Below are positions 27,462 to 37,455 of a stretch of 64,000 bases of DNA, one piece after another. The stretch comes from Lingula anatina (lineage: Eukaryota > Brachiopoda > Lingulata > Lingulida > Lingulidae), in the NCBI RefSeq assembly GCF_001039355.2, contig NW_019775550.1, positions 153,357 to 217,356 of the forward strand. The letters are read 5' to 3'. Made by a program: the position numbers and the translations under genes. Within the stretch, counting starts at the first letter, position 1; each line of letters begins with the position of its first letter. A model generated the notes under the pieces. It saw only the letters and a list, made by a program, of their open reading frames with translations. It made no database searches and had not been told where the DNA came from.

Positions 27462-27584
27462 ATGAAACCTAAAATCTGGCAGTTTATTTCCGAGGACGCC
27501 AAGGATTTATTGTACAGACTTCTGGAGTTGGACCCAGATCATCGCTACACCATAGAAGAGGCACTGAACCACCCCTGGATAAAG
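27462..27584 (+). CDS. CASK: CASK coding exon 7: C-lobe end
   Basis: Encodes 41 residues, MKPKIWQFISEDAKDLLYRL then LELDPDHRYTIEEALNHPWIK. This is the alpha-H and alpha-I end of the kinase fold, with the LDPxxRxTxxEALNHPW pattern shared by CaMKs. It starts and ends in phase 0 (CAG|ATG and AAG|GTACTG), so skipping it would keep the frame. It is bracketed by a GT repeat upstream and a CA repeat downstream. Confidence 0.97.
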
Positions 27585-28342
27585 GTACTGTACAACACAC
27601 ACACACACACACACACACGCACATACACACACACACACACTTTTTTCACACTGATTGATTAGCATTCAAAGTTTCATGCTTGTAAGCTGATACACTAATG
27701 GGAATATCTCAGCTGAAGACTTCATTCTACCATTTAGCATGCATGATATATAATTGATAAAATCATCTCTGTGAGTTGATGCAGCAGTTGAGCTGAATGA
27801 GTAGTTTTTCTCACCTAACGCAATTTCATGTGAGTCGGCTGTCATGTTAGATTTCCACAGTGACACAGATCAATTCGCAATTAGTTTTAACAGAACAGCT
27901 GTGCCAAAGTGCACAGCAACCCATGTGTCATATTGAATTTCCATTATTAAGTGTACACTAATGTGTCTTAACTCAAACCAGGTGTTCCAGAGCATTGTGC
28001 TGTCAATTGGTAATGAGGTCATTATTAATTTCATAAACTTCAAGGCTGCAGTTTTAAGTTTAAAGTGCATTTGTTTCCCATGGTTATTGCCCTTGTATTA
28101 CACATTAAATACAGGTTCAAAGTCTTATTTACAAGGATGTCTGTTTTTCAATGATTAAAGCAGGGAAACCCAGCTCAATAGCACATATCCTGCCCTGCTA
28201 GATTGTTATCATTTAATGTCGCTGTTTTAGTGGGGTGATTTCTTTGTTTTTGGTGTTGTAGGAAAGAGAGAAAGCACCATGTATTGTTATCATTTAATGT
28301 GGTTGTTTTAGTGGGGTGATTTCTTTGTTTTTGGTGTTGTAG
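27585..28342 (+). other. CASK intron 7
   Basis: 758 bp. It begins with the CA repeat and ends in an 81-bp tandem duplication that carries a second copy of the exon 8 acceptor. No other feature seen. Confidence 0.9.
27594..27640. repeat. (CA)n microsatellite in intron 7
   Basis: CA repeat beginning ten bases after the exon 7 donor, interrupted by CG and AT. It is complementary to the GT repeat on the other side of the exon. Confidence 0.95.
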
Positions 28343-28363
28343 GAAAGAGGGAAAGCGCCAAGA
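28202..28363 (+). repeat. 81-bp tandem duplication across the intron 7/exon 8 boundary
   Basis: Two head-to-tail copies, 28202-28282 and 28283-28363. Both run from ATTGTTATCATTTAATGT through TTTTTGGTGTTGTAG to the first bases of exon 8 (GAAAGAG.GAAAGC.CCA). They differ at about six positions, half of them in the last few bases. Each copy therefore contains a complete branch/pyrimidine/AG region. The second copy leads into the real exon. Confidence 0.93.
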
Positions 28364-28423
28364 CTGCATTTAGCTGAAACAGTGGAGGAAATGAAGAGAT
28401 TTAATGCTAGGAGAAAACTTAAG
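28343..28423 (+). CDS. CASK: CASK coding exon 8: start of calmodulin-binding segment
   Basis: Encodes 27 residues, ERGKAPRLHLAETVEEMKRF and NARRKLK, phase 0 at both ends (donor AAG|GTAAGT). In CaMK-family proteins the stretch after the C-lobe, including NARRKLKGAV, is the autoregulatory/calmodulin-binding region, and this matches closely. I chose the downstream of the two duplicated acceptors because only it keeps the frame open and continues into the conserved LHLAETVE. Confidence 0.95.
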
Positions 28424-28811
28424 GTAAGTATTCTGATTTTGAAAAAATTCAGGCTCTTTTGGAAAGCAAAACTGTTGTAATTTATATCATCCCATATTTT
28501 TTATTTATTTTAATAGATTTAGGTTTTACTAGTTCCATATATTCAGGTTAAAAAGAATCAAGAATTTTGTTTAAAAGTGATTTGGATTTTGAATTAGCAA
28601 AATGCTTCATAGTAAACATCACAGATTATCAAGTCCATTTTTATCTTTTACAGCTGTTGCAACATTGGATTTTTTTTATCCAGCATTACTTACGATGAAA
28701 GTAGTACTGCTTAGAATTCCTACAGCATTATGGGTAGCTGTCCTAAGTATTTCTGATACACTTGGAGGATAATACTTAATTCATTGCAAATGTATTAAAA
28801 ATTAATTCCAG
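28424..28811 (+). other. CASK intron 8
   Basis: 388 bp, AT-rich, GTAAGT donor and TTAATTCCAG acceptor; nothing else seen. Confidence 0.9.
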
Positions 28812-28917
28812 GGCGCTGTCTTGGCTGCCGTGTCTAGCAGTAAATGGGTCGACTTTTACAATGACCCAAACCCTGCTGCCAACGGCATGGACTATATGGA
28901 TGAGTATACTTCATCTG
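28812..28917 (+). CDS. CASK: CASK coding exon 9: calmodulin-binding segment and linker to L27
   Basis: Encodes GAVLAAVSSSKWVDFYNDPN then PAANGMDYMDEYTSS. The GAVLAAVSS core is the conserved calmodulin-binding helix, followed by an acidic linker that is divergent among animals. The exon is 106 nt and ends in phase 1 (TCT G|GTAAGT). The remaining G is completed by GA at the start of exon 10. The TTA repeat just past the donor extends the open frame as poly-Leu, but that is intron. Confidence 0.95.
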
Positions 28918-28931
28918 GTAAGTCTTCATTG

Positions 28932-28932
28932 C

Positions 28933-28973
<41 letters not shown>
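28932..28973. repeat. (TTA)n microsatellite
   Basis: About fourteen TTA units starting some 15 bases after the exon 9 donor. Confidence 0.95.
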
Positions 28974-28975
<2 letters not shown>

Positions 28976-31478
28976 AAAACTGAACGAGATTGATCGTAGA
29001 GTTAGGTTTTTAAAAAGGTCATGATGAGCCTTACCACCCCTGTATGTACTCTGAACAAATTTGATTTTACTATTTTTATTTATTTATCTTTAAAAATATC
29101 ATAGATGTGCAATTTGATTTTCTTTGTCTCTTTGGATTTTAAGTTAAAAATGCAGAGAACATGGGTAAGTAGAATGGGTATTTCCCCTCACAGTGTGTAT
29201 ATATATACATATAAAATACCATTTGTAATGTACTTGCACAAGCCATGCATGGTTGTGATGTGGGCAGATGTCAGTGTTTTCTATGTTTATCTTTTTTATA
29301 TACATTTTTTATACATTAGGTACATGTGGCTCTTGCAGTGTTATTCACTTTGAAGGAGATGTACATGTAGCTTTTTTTTTTCTTTTCTTTTTTTTTTAAG
29401 AAAAATTTTGGAAACCCAGCGTATGTTGTGAATGTTTCCACTTGAGTTTGTTTTAAACTTATGATGTTTTTTCAACAGTTTTCACCAAATTTATAAAATA
29501 CAGGTTATTGATTGAACAAAAATATTACAAGTTTTTGAATATTTTCTTTTTTTTTTTTTTTTTTTTTGTAATTTTGTTTTTTTACCAGCTGTTTTTGCAT
29601 TATAAATGTTCACTTGGGTATTTTCTCCCTGGAAGCACATGGATGTTCCAGATTTCATGTTGCATGAAATGTCAGTGTTTCTTGATCTAAATGTCACACC
29701 TACCACATCCGTATTTGACAGATTGTGTCCTTTGGCACACCTAACGCAATGGGAGGTACTTCACCACAATTGCACTCAGAGCAATCACAGCTAACACATT
29801 CATATCCAACACATTCCCTTATAACACAGCTTGTAACATCTCTATATTGGAAGTACATATTTCATTCTAATGAATGCAAAGTTATGGTAATTGGTGATGG
29901 GCTTAAAATATAGATCTACTTTCTATGTGTAAAGATTAACCTGGTTTTATACATAATTTCCATTGAAAATGTTTCTATAGGGGTTTTGATGTAGCCTCTT
30001 CATAATAAGAAAAACCATGAGAGAACATGAATGGGAAGCGAATACAATTCCACCTGGCCTTTTTTAGTCCAAGTACTTGATGATAACAATCAAAAGAGTT
30101 TAGTTACTGAAATGAAATGTGTAGAAGTGGCACTCATTATTCCCTCTGTACCAATTGATTTCATAGATGTTTATTTATTCAGGACCAGGTGGCAGCAGCA
30201 GCAGAGGAGTGAGGGTCAGGCCAATATTATTTTTATCAAGTAATATGCACTAATTCACTGTTTATTGTTGCAATAGGAAGAAGAACAGTTTCTGTGTTTT
30301 GTATTCCATATTACTACAGTGGGGAGAGAAAAGCCATTCACTGAACATTATTATAGCCATTGTTTGCAGATTTGCACAAGATTATTTTTATCATTATGGA
30401 TACCTGAGTATTTGAGATGAAGTTTTCTGCAGCACTCAAGTGCTATTAAAAAGTGACATAAAAAAGTAAAAATAATCTGACATGAACCAAACAAACTTTT
30501 CAGATATCTGTACTAAAATATTATCACATTAATATATTACTGTAATAATTGTAATTGTGTAGATAATTGTTGCTTATTCTGCAGAGGTGCAACAATTTCT
30601 TTGTCTTATTATTCTCAATTTTTGTAATGGAAAGAAATAGATTCTTTGTAATATCCATAGGATTGTCACTGAACGATGACCAATCAGTTTTTATAATCAC
30701 ATGTTTCAAGCACATTTCTGATCTCTAGTGATCCCAGTCTGAATGTGACCTAATAAGATTTGTTCTATAACAAGGCTTCATTGTGTTGTCTTTGAAGATC
30801 TCACTTTTGTCTCTATTGGAAGATACGGGAAGGAAGATGAATCTTGAGAATCGTTGCAGCTGTCCCTTTCTGCCAATCAATAAAGATGGCATGTCTGCCT
30901 TTCAAACTTGATTGCAGCTATTTGAGATGTTTCTGAAGATACACTAAGTGCAATTTTGCCACTTGATGTTGACTTTTCAAACAGAAATGTCTCAGACATC
31001 TATTGTGAAGTTTTCAATAGATTTGGAAGATTATCATGTCTGTATTTTCATTGTGGATTTCACAAGATGATAGCTTGACTTTCACTACGCTGGTATGACG
31101 TAAATTCTCTCTAAAATAAATTAAATGAACTGGGTGACTGTGCCCCCAGAGTTAGTACTACAAAGAGGCAATCCATTAATAAGCTTAAGATAGTCTGGTG
31201 CTAATTTCTGATTTTTATGGAGTGAAGTATCTGAGAGCATTCATATAATCAAAAATGTGTTACTTGCAAACTTTCAGACAATCAAAGGTGCCAAAAACTA
31301 AGTTTGCATATCAGTTTGGATGATGTTAGGGGGTATTTTCCTGGGCCGATTATGGACATTTTTGATTAATCATATTTGGCAATACATACATTCTTGATAG
31401 GATACCAGCTTATCTCCCCTACAATTTGTGTTGGTACCTTTGTGTACAACTGAGTGAAAAGAGATTCTGGTTGTAGAA

Positions 31479-31930
31479 TAATAATAATAATAATAATAAA
31501 ACACTTCTTTAAAAACCGCGCTACACATGCGTCTCAGCGCTGTTTACATAAAAAATATAAACTCCACAGATAAATTAAAGCCAGTATAGACTAAAAACAG
31601 GATATTTAAAAATTTTAAAAACTAAAAAGATGCTATAAATTAAAGTATTCTTTAAATAAAAAAGTTTTTAAATTCTTCTTAAAACAGTAATATGAGTCAT
31701 CCAGAGACACATTAGATCTTGTGATAAAATTAGACCATAAAATCGGTGCACAAATCTCGAAACTTCTTTGTCCATATGTCTTAAGAGTCTTTTTAGTGTC
31801 TTTTCGCTTAAGTTGAAGTTGTCCACTAGATCGAAGTGATCTGATAGGAGTTAAAAGTTCAAACCAGTTTTTTCAGTAGTCCTGACACCTTTAAAAACAC
31901 CATCAACTAAAATTGGAAACTCCACAGTAA
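31479..31930 (-). mobile_element. LINE 3' end (L2/CR1-like), truncated and frameshifted
   Basis: On the minus strand, 31860 down to the TAG stop at 31633-31635 reads LRSSGQLQLK, KTYGQRSFEICAPILWSNFI and FKKNLKTFLF. This is the conserved extreme C terminus of reverse transcriptases of L2/CR1-type non-LTR retrotransposons (TYG.R.FS..AP.LWN...K..LKT.LF). Upstream of 31860 the frame is broken, although VFLKVSGLL-like residues persist in another frame. Past the stop lies a short 3' UTR with GCGC hairpin sequence, then a (TTATT)/(ATT)n tail, seen as AAT repeats at 31479-31499 on the + strand. This is a dead 5'-truncated insertion. Confidence 0.88.
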
Positions 31931-33416
31931 AAACTTATTCTGAAAACTAAGATAATTCAGCAGCAGTACAAAAGCTGTAGGCAGCTCAACAGTGGCGCCC
32001 TTCTAGAATGCCTTGTCTTGAGTCACTTGTGGATTAGGGTTATTACAGAAAAATGTGAGAAGGTAAAAAAAAAAAAGGTGATTTGGACAATTGCCATTAT
32101 GTATTGTCATTGTTTTAAATAATGTTATTTTGCAATGACATTTTGATGAGAAAATTCAGATTTCACATTATTTTTCATAAAGAACCATAAATCAGTCATT
32201 GCAGCATTTTCTGATGAGACTTTTATACTGACAGCTCTGGTTGTACTCTAAATCCTCAAATCCAAGTCAGCAACTCAATTTACATGTCAGAGAAAATTGC
32301 CTTTGAAGACAACTCATCTTTAGGGAGCTTTGATAGTGTTAGGGAGGGAGAATTAAGCAATCCGTCAATTAAGCAGGAGGAAGAAAACTGCCCAGGGAAA
32401 AAATTTAACTTGTCCATTCGCAGACCTCTGATGTATCAATTCTCTGTCCTAATGTAGGCAGTGCTTCGAGGATAGTGTATATTAAATAATTTTTGGAGTA
32501 AAAGCCCATGGTCCTTGCTAAGTTGTTTTTTTATTGATATGGCTTGCAGTATTGTTGTATAACACTCAAAATGTCTTGCTTTGCTGTTTATCATATTTAC
32601 TTATTTATTTTTTCTGTAAAATATTTCATTAAATTTTTTTCTCTATAAAATACTTGCATAGATGCAAAGGAAGTATATTTGTTACATGATGCTCATTACT
32701 GCTCAGACAAACTCTGTAATCAGAAGACCAGTAATTTTCCTCTATGTCTTTGAAACTTTTTAATACAACTGCATTGTCGTGGATCAGCTAACAAAGTAAA
32801 ACATCTTATTGGACATTGGACAGTCTTCAGCGAGATGAAAATTCCTGTGATTGGAGAAAAAGGAATCGGATGTGTCTGTAGTAAATCTAGCCTCAGGAGC
32901 TGTGACACCCTCTCTGTTAAAACGACGGAGTCATGTGGTGGGAAAAGTTTTATAATAAACGCTTGACGCATCTTTGATTGATCTTTAATGGTATTTGTGT
33001 GTCTGTGGTATATACTGAGATGTGAAGGACAGGCAGTTGTGAGGAACTAGGAATACCCATGTCTTCTGAAGGTAAGAGTGGTGGTCTGAAGGGTGGAGTT
33101 GGGAGGGGAGTTGTGGTGGGGGTGGGGAGAAAGGGGTTGTGTGTTTGTGTGTGGAAGGGGGGGAAGGGATGGTCAGTTTGAGTATTTACATCTCATTGTC
33201 ACTTGGAGATATTTATACAGCTTGAATGGTTGAGGTAGGAACCTGTTTTGCTCTTGGTCAGTGCAAGAGATCTCTTATGGTGACTCTCTTATGTAATAAC
33301 AAAGCTACTGTCGCTCTCACAAATGTAATTTGTACAGACTGATATGTTTCGGTCTCACTCAAAATGAATCGTAAATAAAAAAAAAAGCTTCCAAAAGTGA
33401 GCACACACTGCCTCCT

Positions 33417-33502
33417 AGAGGAGGCGTGTCATTCAGTTAATCTGACTGCATTCAGCGAGAGTCTCCATGGAGTTGGATTGAATCTTTGTAGAACTAATTA
33501 CA
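33417..33502 (+). mobile_element. relic of type-3 foldback MITE (right part)
   Basis: GAGGCGTGTCATTCAGTTAA, CAGCGAGAGTC and GGAGTTG follow the right half of the complete type-3 element at 34094-34313. The left half is not recognisable. Confidence 0.55.
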
Positions 33503-34093
33503 GTTTCATTGGGAGTGTGCTCCTACAGAAGTCAATGTGAATTATTACTACATACATGTGTACCATCTGTAGTGACAGTTCTGTTATTAATTTATACCAA
33601 TTTATACTTGTCTGGACTGATATGTCATACTTTACGCCTTATTTTTCTCATTCATTGTGTCTTGAAGTGATGTCATGCAATACCAGGACACCTTACCTGA
33701 CCCTCTCCACTTGAAAGCCATCTTGGGATTTCTTGAACCTAATGATCGGCTTGATTGGATATGAATTTTCTGTGTTACTGAACTACAGCACACTATCTGG
33801 AGATTATCTGATGTTCTTTAATTATTTACTTATTTCTGTCTGTAGTCTGGTAATATGAACTTGAATGGGTATTGTCGTGATGTCTGATAGTAGCTAGGAT
33901 AATTGATTCCACGCCACTGTTATTAAGCATGAAATAGATGTATTACAAATATAAATAGCTGTAGTCATCAGTAGTGGGCTGTTCCTGGGGACTGTTTCAG
34001 AAATCCTTAAGTTTGTCTACTTAAACTTCTCATTTAATATGGGCTTGTTTGTAAATCTAAATCAAGTCGCTTAACATTTTGACAGCACTCTTA

Positions 34094-34313
34094 GGGTATG
34101 GTCACAATAAATCTTTCTAGCCACTGCGACTCACCCCTGAGGGACTCTTGCTGAATGTTATCAGATTAACAGCTCAGCACGCCCCCTCTTGTTTCTTGTA
34201 TAATCACCAGTTTTTCTGTATTCCACTCAATGCCAGGAGGTGGCGTGTTAATCTGATTTCAGTCAGCGAGAGTCCTCAAGGAGTTGTACAATAGATTCAT
34301 TGTGATAGCAGTC
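34094..34313 (+). mobile_element. type-3 foldback MITE
   Basis: A 220-bp element between TTA trinucleotides (34091-34093 and 34314-34316). Left end GGGTATGGTCACAATAAATC matches the reverse complement of the right end, GACTGCTATCACAATGAATC. Inner arms (GACTCTTGCTGAATG, TCAGATTAACA, GGCGTG) also correspond. Its right TTA is at the same time the left TTA of the neighbouring type-1 copy. Confidence 0.8.
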
Positions 34314-34316
34314 TTA

Positions 34317-34531
34317 GACTGGGTTCCCACAGATTTAGATTGATCCATCTGGATCAACCTATCTCCCTGGGGGTTCAAGCTAAATTGATGTCAGCCGAGC
34401 GCGCACGAAAGTTAATTACCCCTTTACAGCTTTTAGGAGGCAGGACATACATTTAAGCTGGCTAATCTGACAGCAATCTAGTGAGACTCCCCACGGGGAT
34501 AGATTGATCTAAAATCTGTGGGAATGCAGTC
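34317..34531 (+). mobile_element. type-1 foldback MITE, copy 2
   Basis: A 215-bp copy with ends GACTGGGTTCCCACAGATTT and GGGAATGCAGTC, flanked by TTA at 34314-34316 and 34532-34534. Very similar internally to copies 1, 4 and 5. It directly abuts a type-3 element. Confidence 0.88.
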
Positions 34532-35777
34532 TTAGAGCTAGTATGTAACAAACTGGCCGTCGATTCATATAGTTGACATACCCAAGTGGACTACTGGCAC
34601 TGCTGAATGTACAGCTACTGTCACATCTATCACAATATTCCCTGGGGATCTGAAGTTAAAACACACTTTAAAAAATTAAGTAAACAGCCCCTTGGATTTT
34701 TTGAGAAATCCAATTTTTGCCATTTACAATTCTTAGGAGTCCATGCTAAATTGGTACAACTGACCTAAATTAAAGACACCTGTAGCTGTCTTACCTGATC
34801 TGCCAAGGCTTGTGTCCTCTGTCACATGGGATAAAATCTGTGGATTCACAGTCTCAAATTGCCAGCAAGGGAAAGAACAAGCTCTCTTCTGGGCCAACTG
34901 TTCCTCTGGACCTTGATCATGTTTTGGTGATATTGAAACTGTGTGTCTAGACAAACTATTAAATAATACTGCTAGCTAATTGTATAGACTGTTATATAAT
35001 TACTGTCTATAAGGGCACCTGCTCTCAATATCTGACACTTATACCAAGGTTCATTGACTTATATGTACTCATCACAAAGAATGATCTGACATACTCTAAC
35101 AGAACACAGAAAATAATGAGTTAATTTGTTCTCTGGTAATTAGACTTATTTCAAGCATACTGAAAATAGGTTCTGCAATCCATCTGGCATTACTTTGCCA
35201 ATTGCATCTGATTAGATTGACTTTCCTCTTTTTTTGTGCCATTTTGGGAGATTGACAACGTAATAACCTGGCTGTTGCTTAAGGGAGTGATTTAAAGAAA
35301 GGTTTGGATTATTTTTTATTTGTCCTTTATTAGACTGTGATTAAGAAAAGTTTGAGGGGCAGACTGGTAGATGATTGGTCTATCAAGAAGACATATCTGG
35401 GTTAACATGGCAGCTCCTTCTTGACTGGCGTTTGAATGAATGATTACAAAACACCAACATCCAATGTTATGGCTGATATCTTGCATTATTTATTACGCTT
35501 TGTCTTGCTGGCCAGGTATATTAGTGTCGACAGCTTTGCACTCATGGATTGAATTGTGATTTACATGAAGTGGTGAAAATATACATCTGAAATTAATGAA
35601 ATAAGATTTTTTTCCTGGTGACTTGTGTGTCTGTTTATGCTGTTACCTGCAAATATAATAATAATATATATTTTTTCATATTGCATGATAAATTTGTGAC
35701 AGCGTGACTAATTAAATATTATAGACTCCTGGGAGATTTGATTACTGTTATTAAATTTTCCTTTAGAAATCTTACTG

Positions 35778-35880
35778 GGCTCTATGGGACTCTATAGGAA
35801 TTCTATCAAATGTCCTATAGGATACCTATCTAGGACATATTTCCTACAGGATCCTATAGGATTTAGGACCAGTGTCCTTT
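35778..35880. repeat. cluster of TCCTATAGGA-type palindromes
   Basis: TCCTATAGGA occurs perfectly twice and variants (TCTATAGGA, TCCTACAGGA, CCTATCTAGGA) fill the space between. The stretch can pair with itself in several registers. Its nature is unknown. Confidence 0.55.
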
Positions 35881-36648
35881 ACTTTAGAGAAAATAAATAT
35901 ATACATTTGGAAAATTTTCCTGCTACATGTGGCAGTTTTAGCTCCAGCAGTCTGCAGTTTATAACATATCATCAGACAAGCACCATGCAGGTTCTCTAAG
36001 GTAGACTGATGGTTTGGACACAGTGCTCCAGTGAACTCTGACAGATGATGAAATCAACTTACCACCAAATATGTTATATAACATTGACACTTATTTACTT
36101 TATACTTCAGAAAGTAAGTCACACTGATTACCTGTGCTAAATGAACACTACTTGGTGGATTGGATATATTAATAATGCTTCAATTTGTTGACCATCAAGT
36201 GGCAATTGAATGAATGACAAGTTACGTATATCATCAATAATTATAGTATAGCGAGAATTTAATGACTTGTTTTCGATATTTATCTGGATTATTGGCAAGT
36301 GATTTGATGTGCAATTACCCGTCCCAACAGCCATATTTGTAGCCTCTGTGACAAAATACTTAAATTACAAAAGTAAAACTGAGGTACTTAAGTACTGAAC
36401 TATACTAAATGGCGTATTTGAACCTGTTGGTCTTAATCTGCGTCAAGATAGAGGATTTGTAGTTGCTGTTGTTACAGCAGTGACTGGATGGAAACGGTTT
36501 TCAAGCGTAGAGCATATTTGAGAGATGAACATGCAAGTATTACGTCAGATATCTGGCTCCAGTTCCTGTTGGTATCTCTTGCTGGCACTATCATTCAGCA
36601 AGTGTAACAGGAGACCATCTATTATCTTCCCTTGAGTAGTGTTTCTTA

Positions 36649-36873
36649 GGGACCATTCCCACAGATATTTGGATCGATTTATCTCCACAGGGAGTCTCAC
36701 TAAATTGCTATCTGCTATCGGCACAGCCGAGCATGCAAGAAAGATAATTACCCCCTAGCTGATTGGGTAGGCGTGACAGACGTTTAAGCCTCTTCAGCTG
36801 ATAGCAATTTAGCGTGAACCTCCAGGGAATTGGGTCGATCCAGTTGGATTGATTTAGGCATGGGAACCCAGTC
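36649..36873 (+). mobile_element. type-1 foldback MITE, copy 3 (diverged)
   Basis: A 225-bp copy with ends GGGACCATTCCCACAGATAT and TGGGAACCCAGTC, flanked by TTA on the left and TAA on the right. It is more diverged than other copies, with an extra CTATCTGCTATCGGCACAGC-type stretch, so it is probably an older insertion or a subfamily. Confidence 0.8.
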
Positions 36874-37424
36874 TAATACATAAAGTTATGGTTGGCTTGT
36901 GCAGACATGTATATATATATTCCCAGTCTGTTTTTTATGACAGGAACAATTTGTTCATCCCTGAGAGCACTCGAGGAGTTCTGGTGATACCATAGAGACT
37001 ATTGGCAGTGAAACTTCTCTCATACCCTTTGATAAGGAATTTTGAATCACAACCAATGGTCTGAGTTGAGTAAGGAAATTTGTACCAGGATATTGCCTCT
37101 GCGTCAAAGATATAGATTAATAGTAGGGATAGGCAAGGGATGACTTCAAACTGAGGCCAACGTAATTTATAAAGTTCTGGATGATGTGGTGTGTTCTGCT
37201 GCTGCTGCTAAGGTCGAAAGAACTTTCACAGTGTAATCCGTCCTTCGTGACTGGATGAGTTCACCGAACTTTGTCTCTGTCGAGTAATCTTGGTTTCTGT
37301 AGTTTGCTTTTCTCAGTGTTTCTACATCTCCTTTGTCATGTTTTGAATCACAGATAAGGGGTTACAACTGGTGAAGTCGAGTTTGTCTGATCAGATTATC
37401 AATTAATTAATCATTTGATTTGTA

Positions 37425-37426
<2 letters not shown>

Positions 37427-37452
<26 letters not shown>
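37427..37452. repeat. (GATT)n microsatellite
   Basis: About six GATT units. Confidence 0.85.

Positions 37453-37455
<3 letters not shown>

Noticed and set aside
28821-29024. Open frame continuing CASK exon 9 with a poly-Leu stretch
   Set aside because: It reads through the clear GTAAGT donor into a TTA microsatellite; the poly-Leu is translated repeat.
30183-30209. Possible CASK microexon after TTATTTATTCAG (GACCAGGTGGCAGCAGC)
   Set aside because: The acceptor is good, but no GT donor leaves a length that is a multiple of three with a sensible peptide, except an implausible 6-nt exon. Direct joining of exons 9 and 10 is already in frame.
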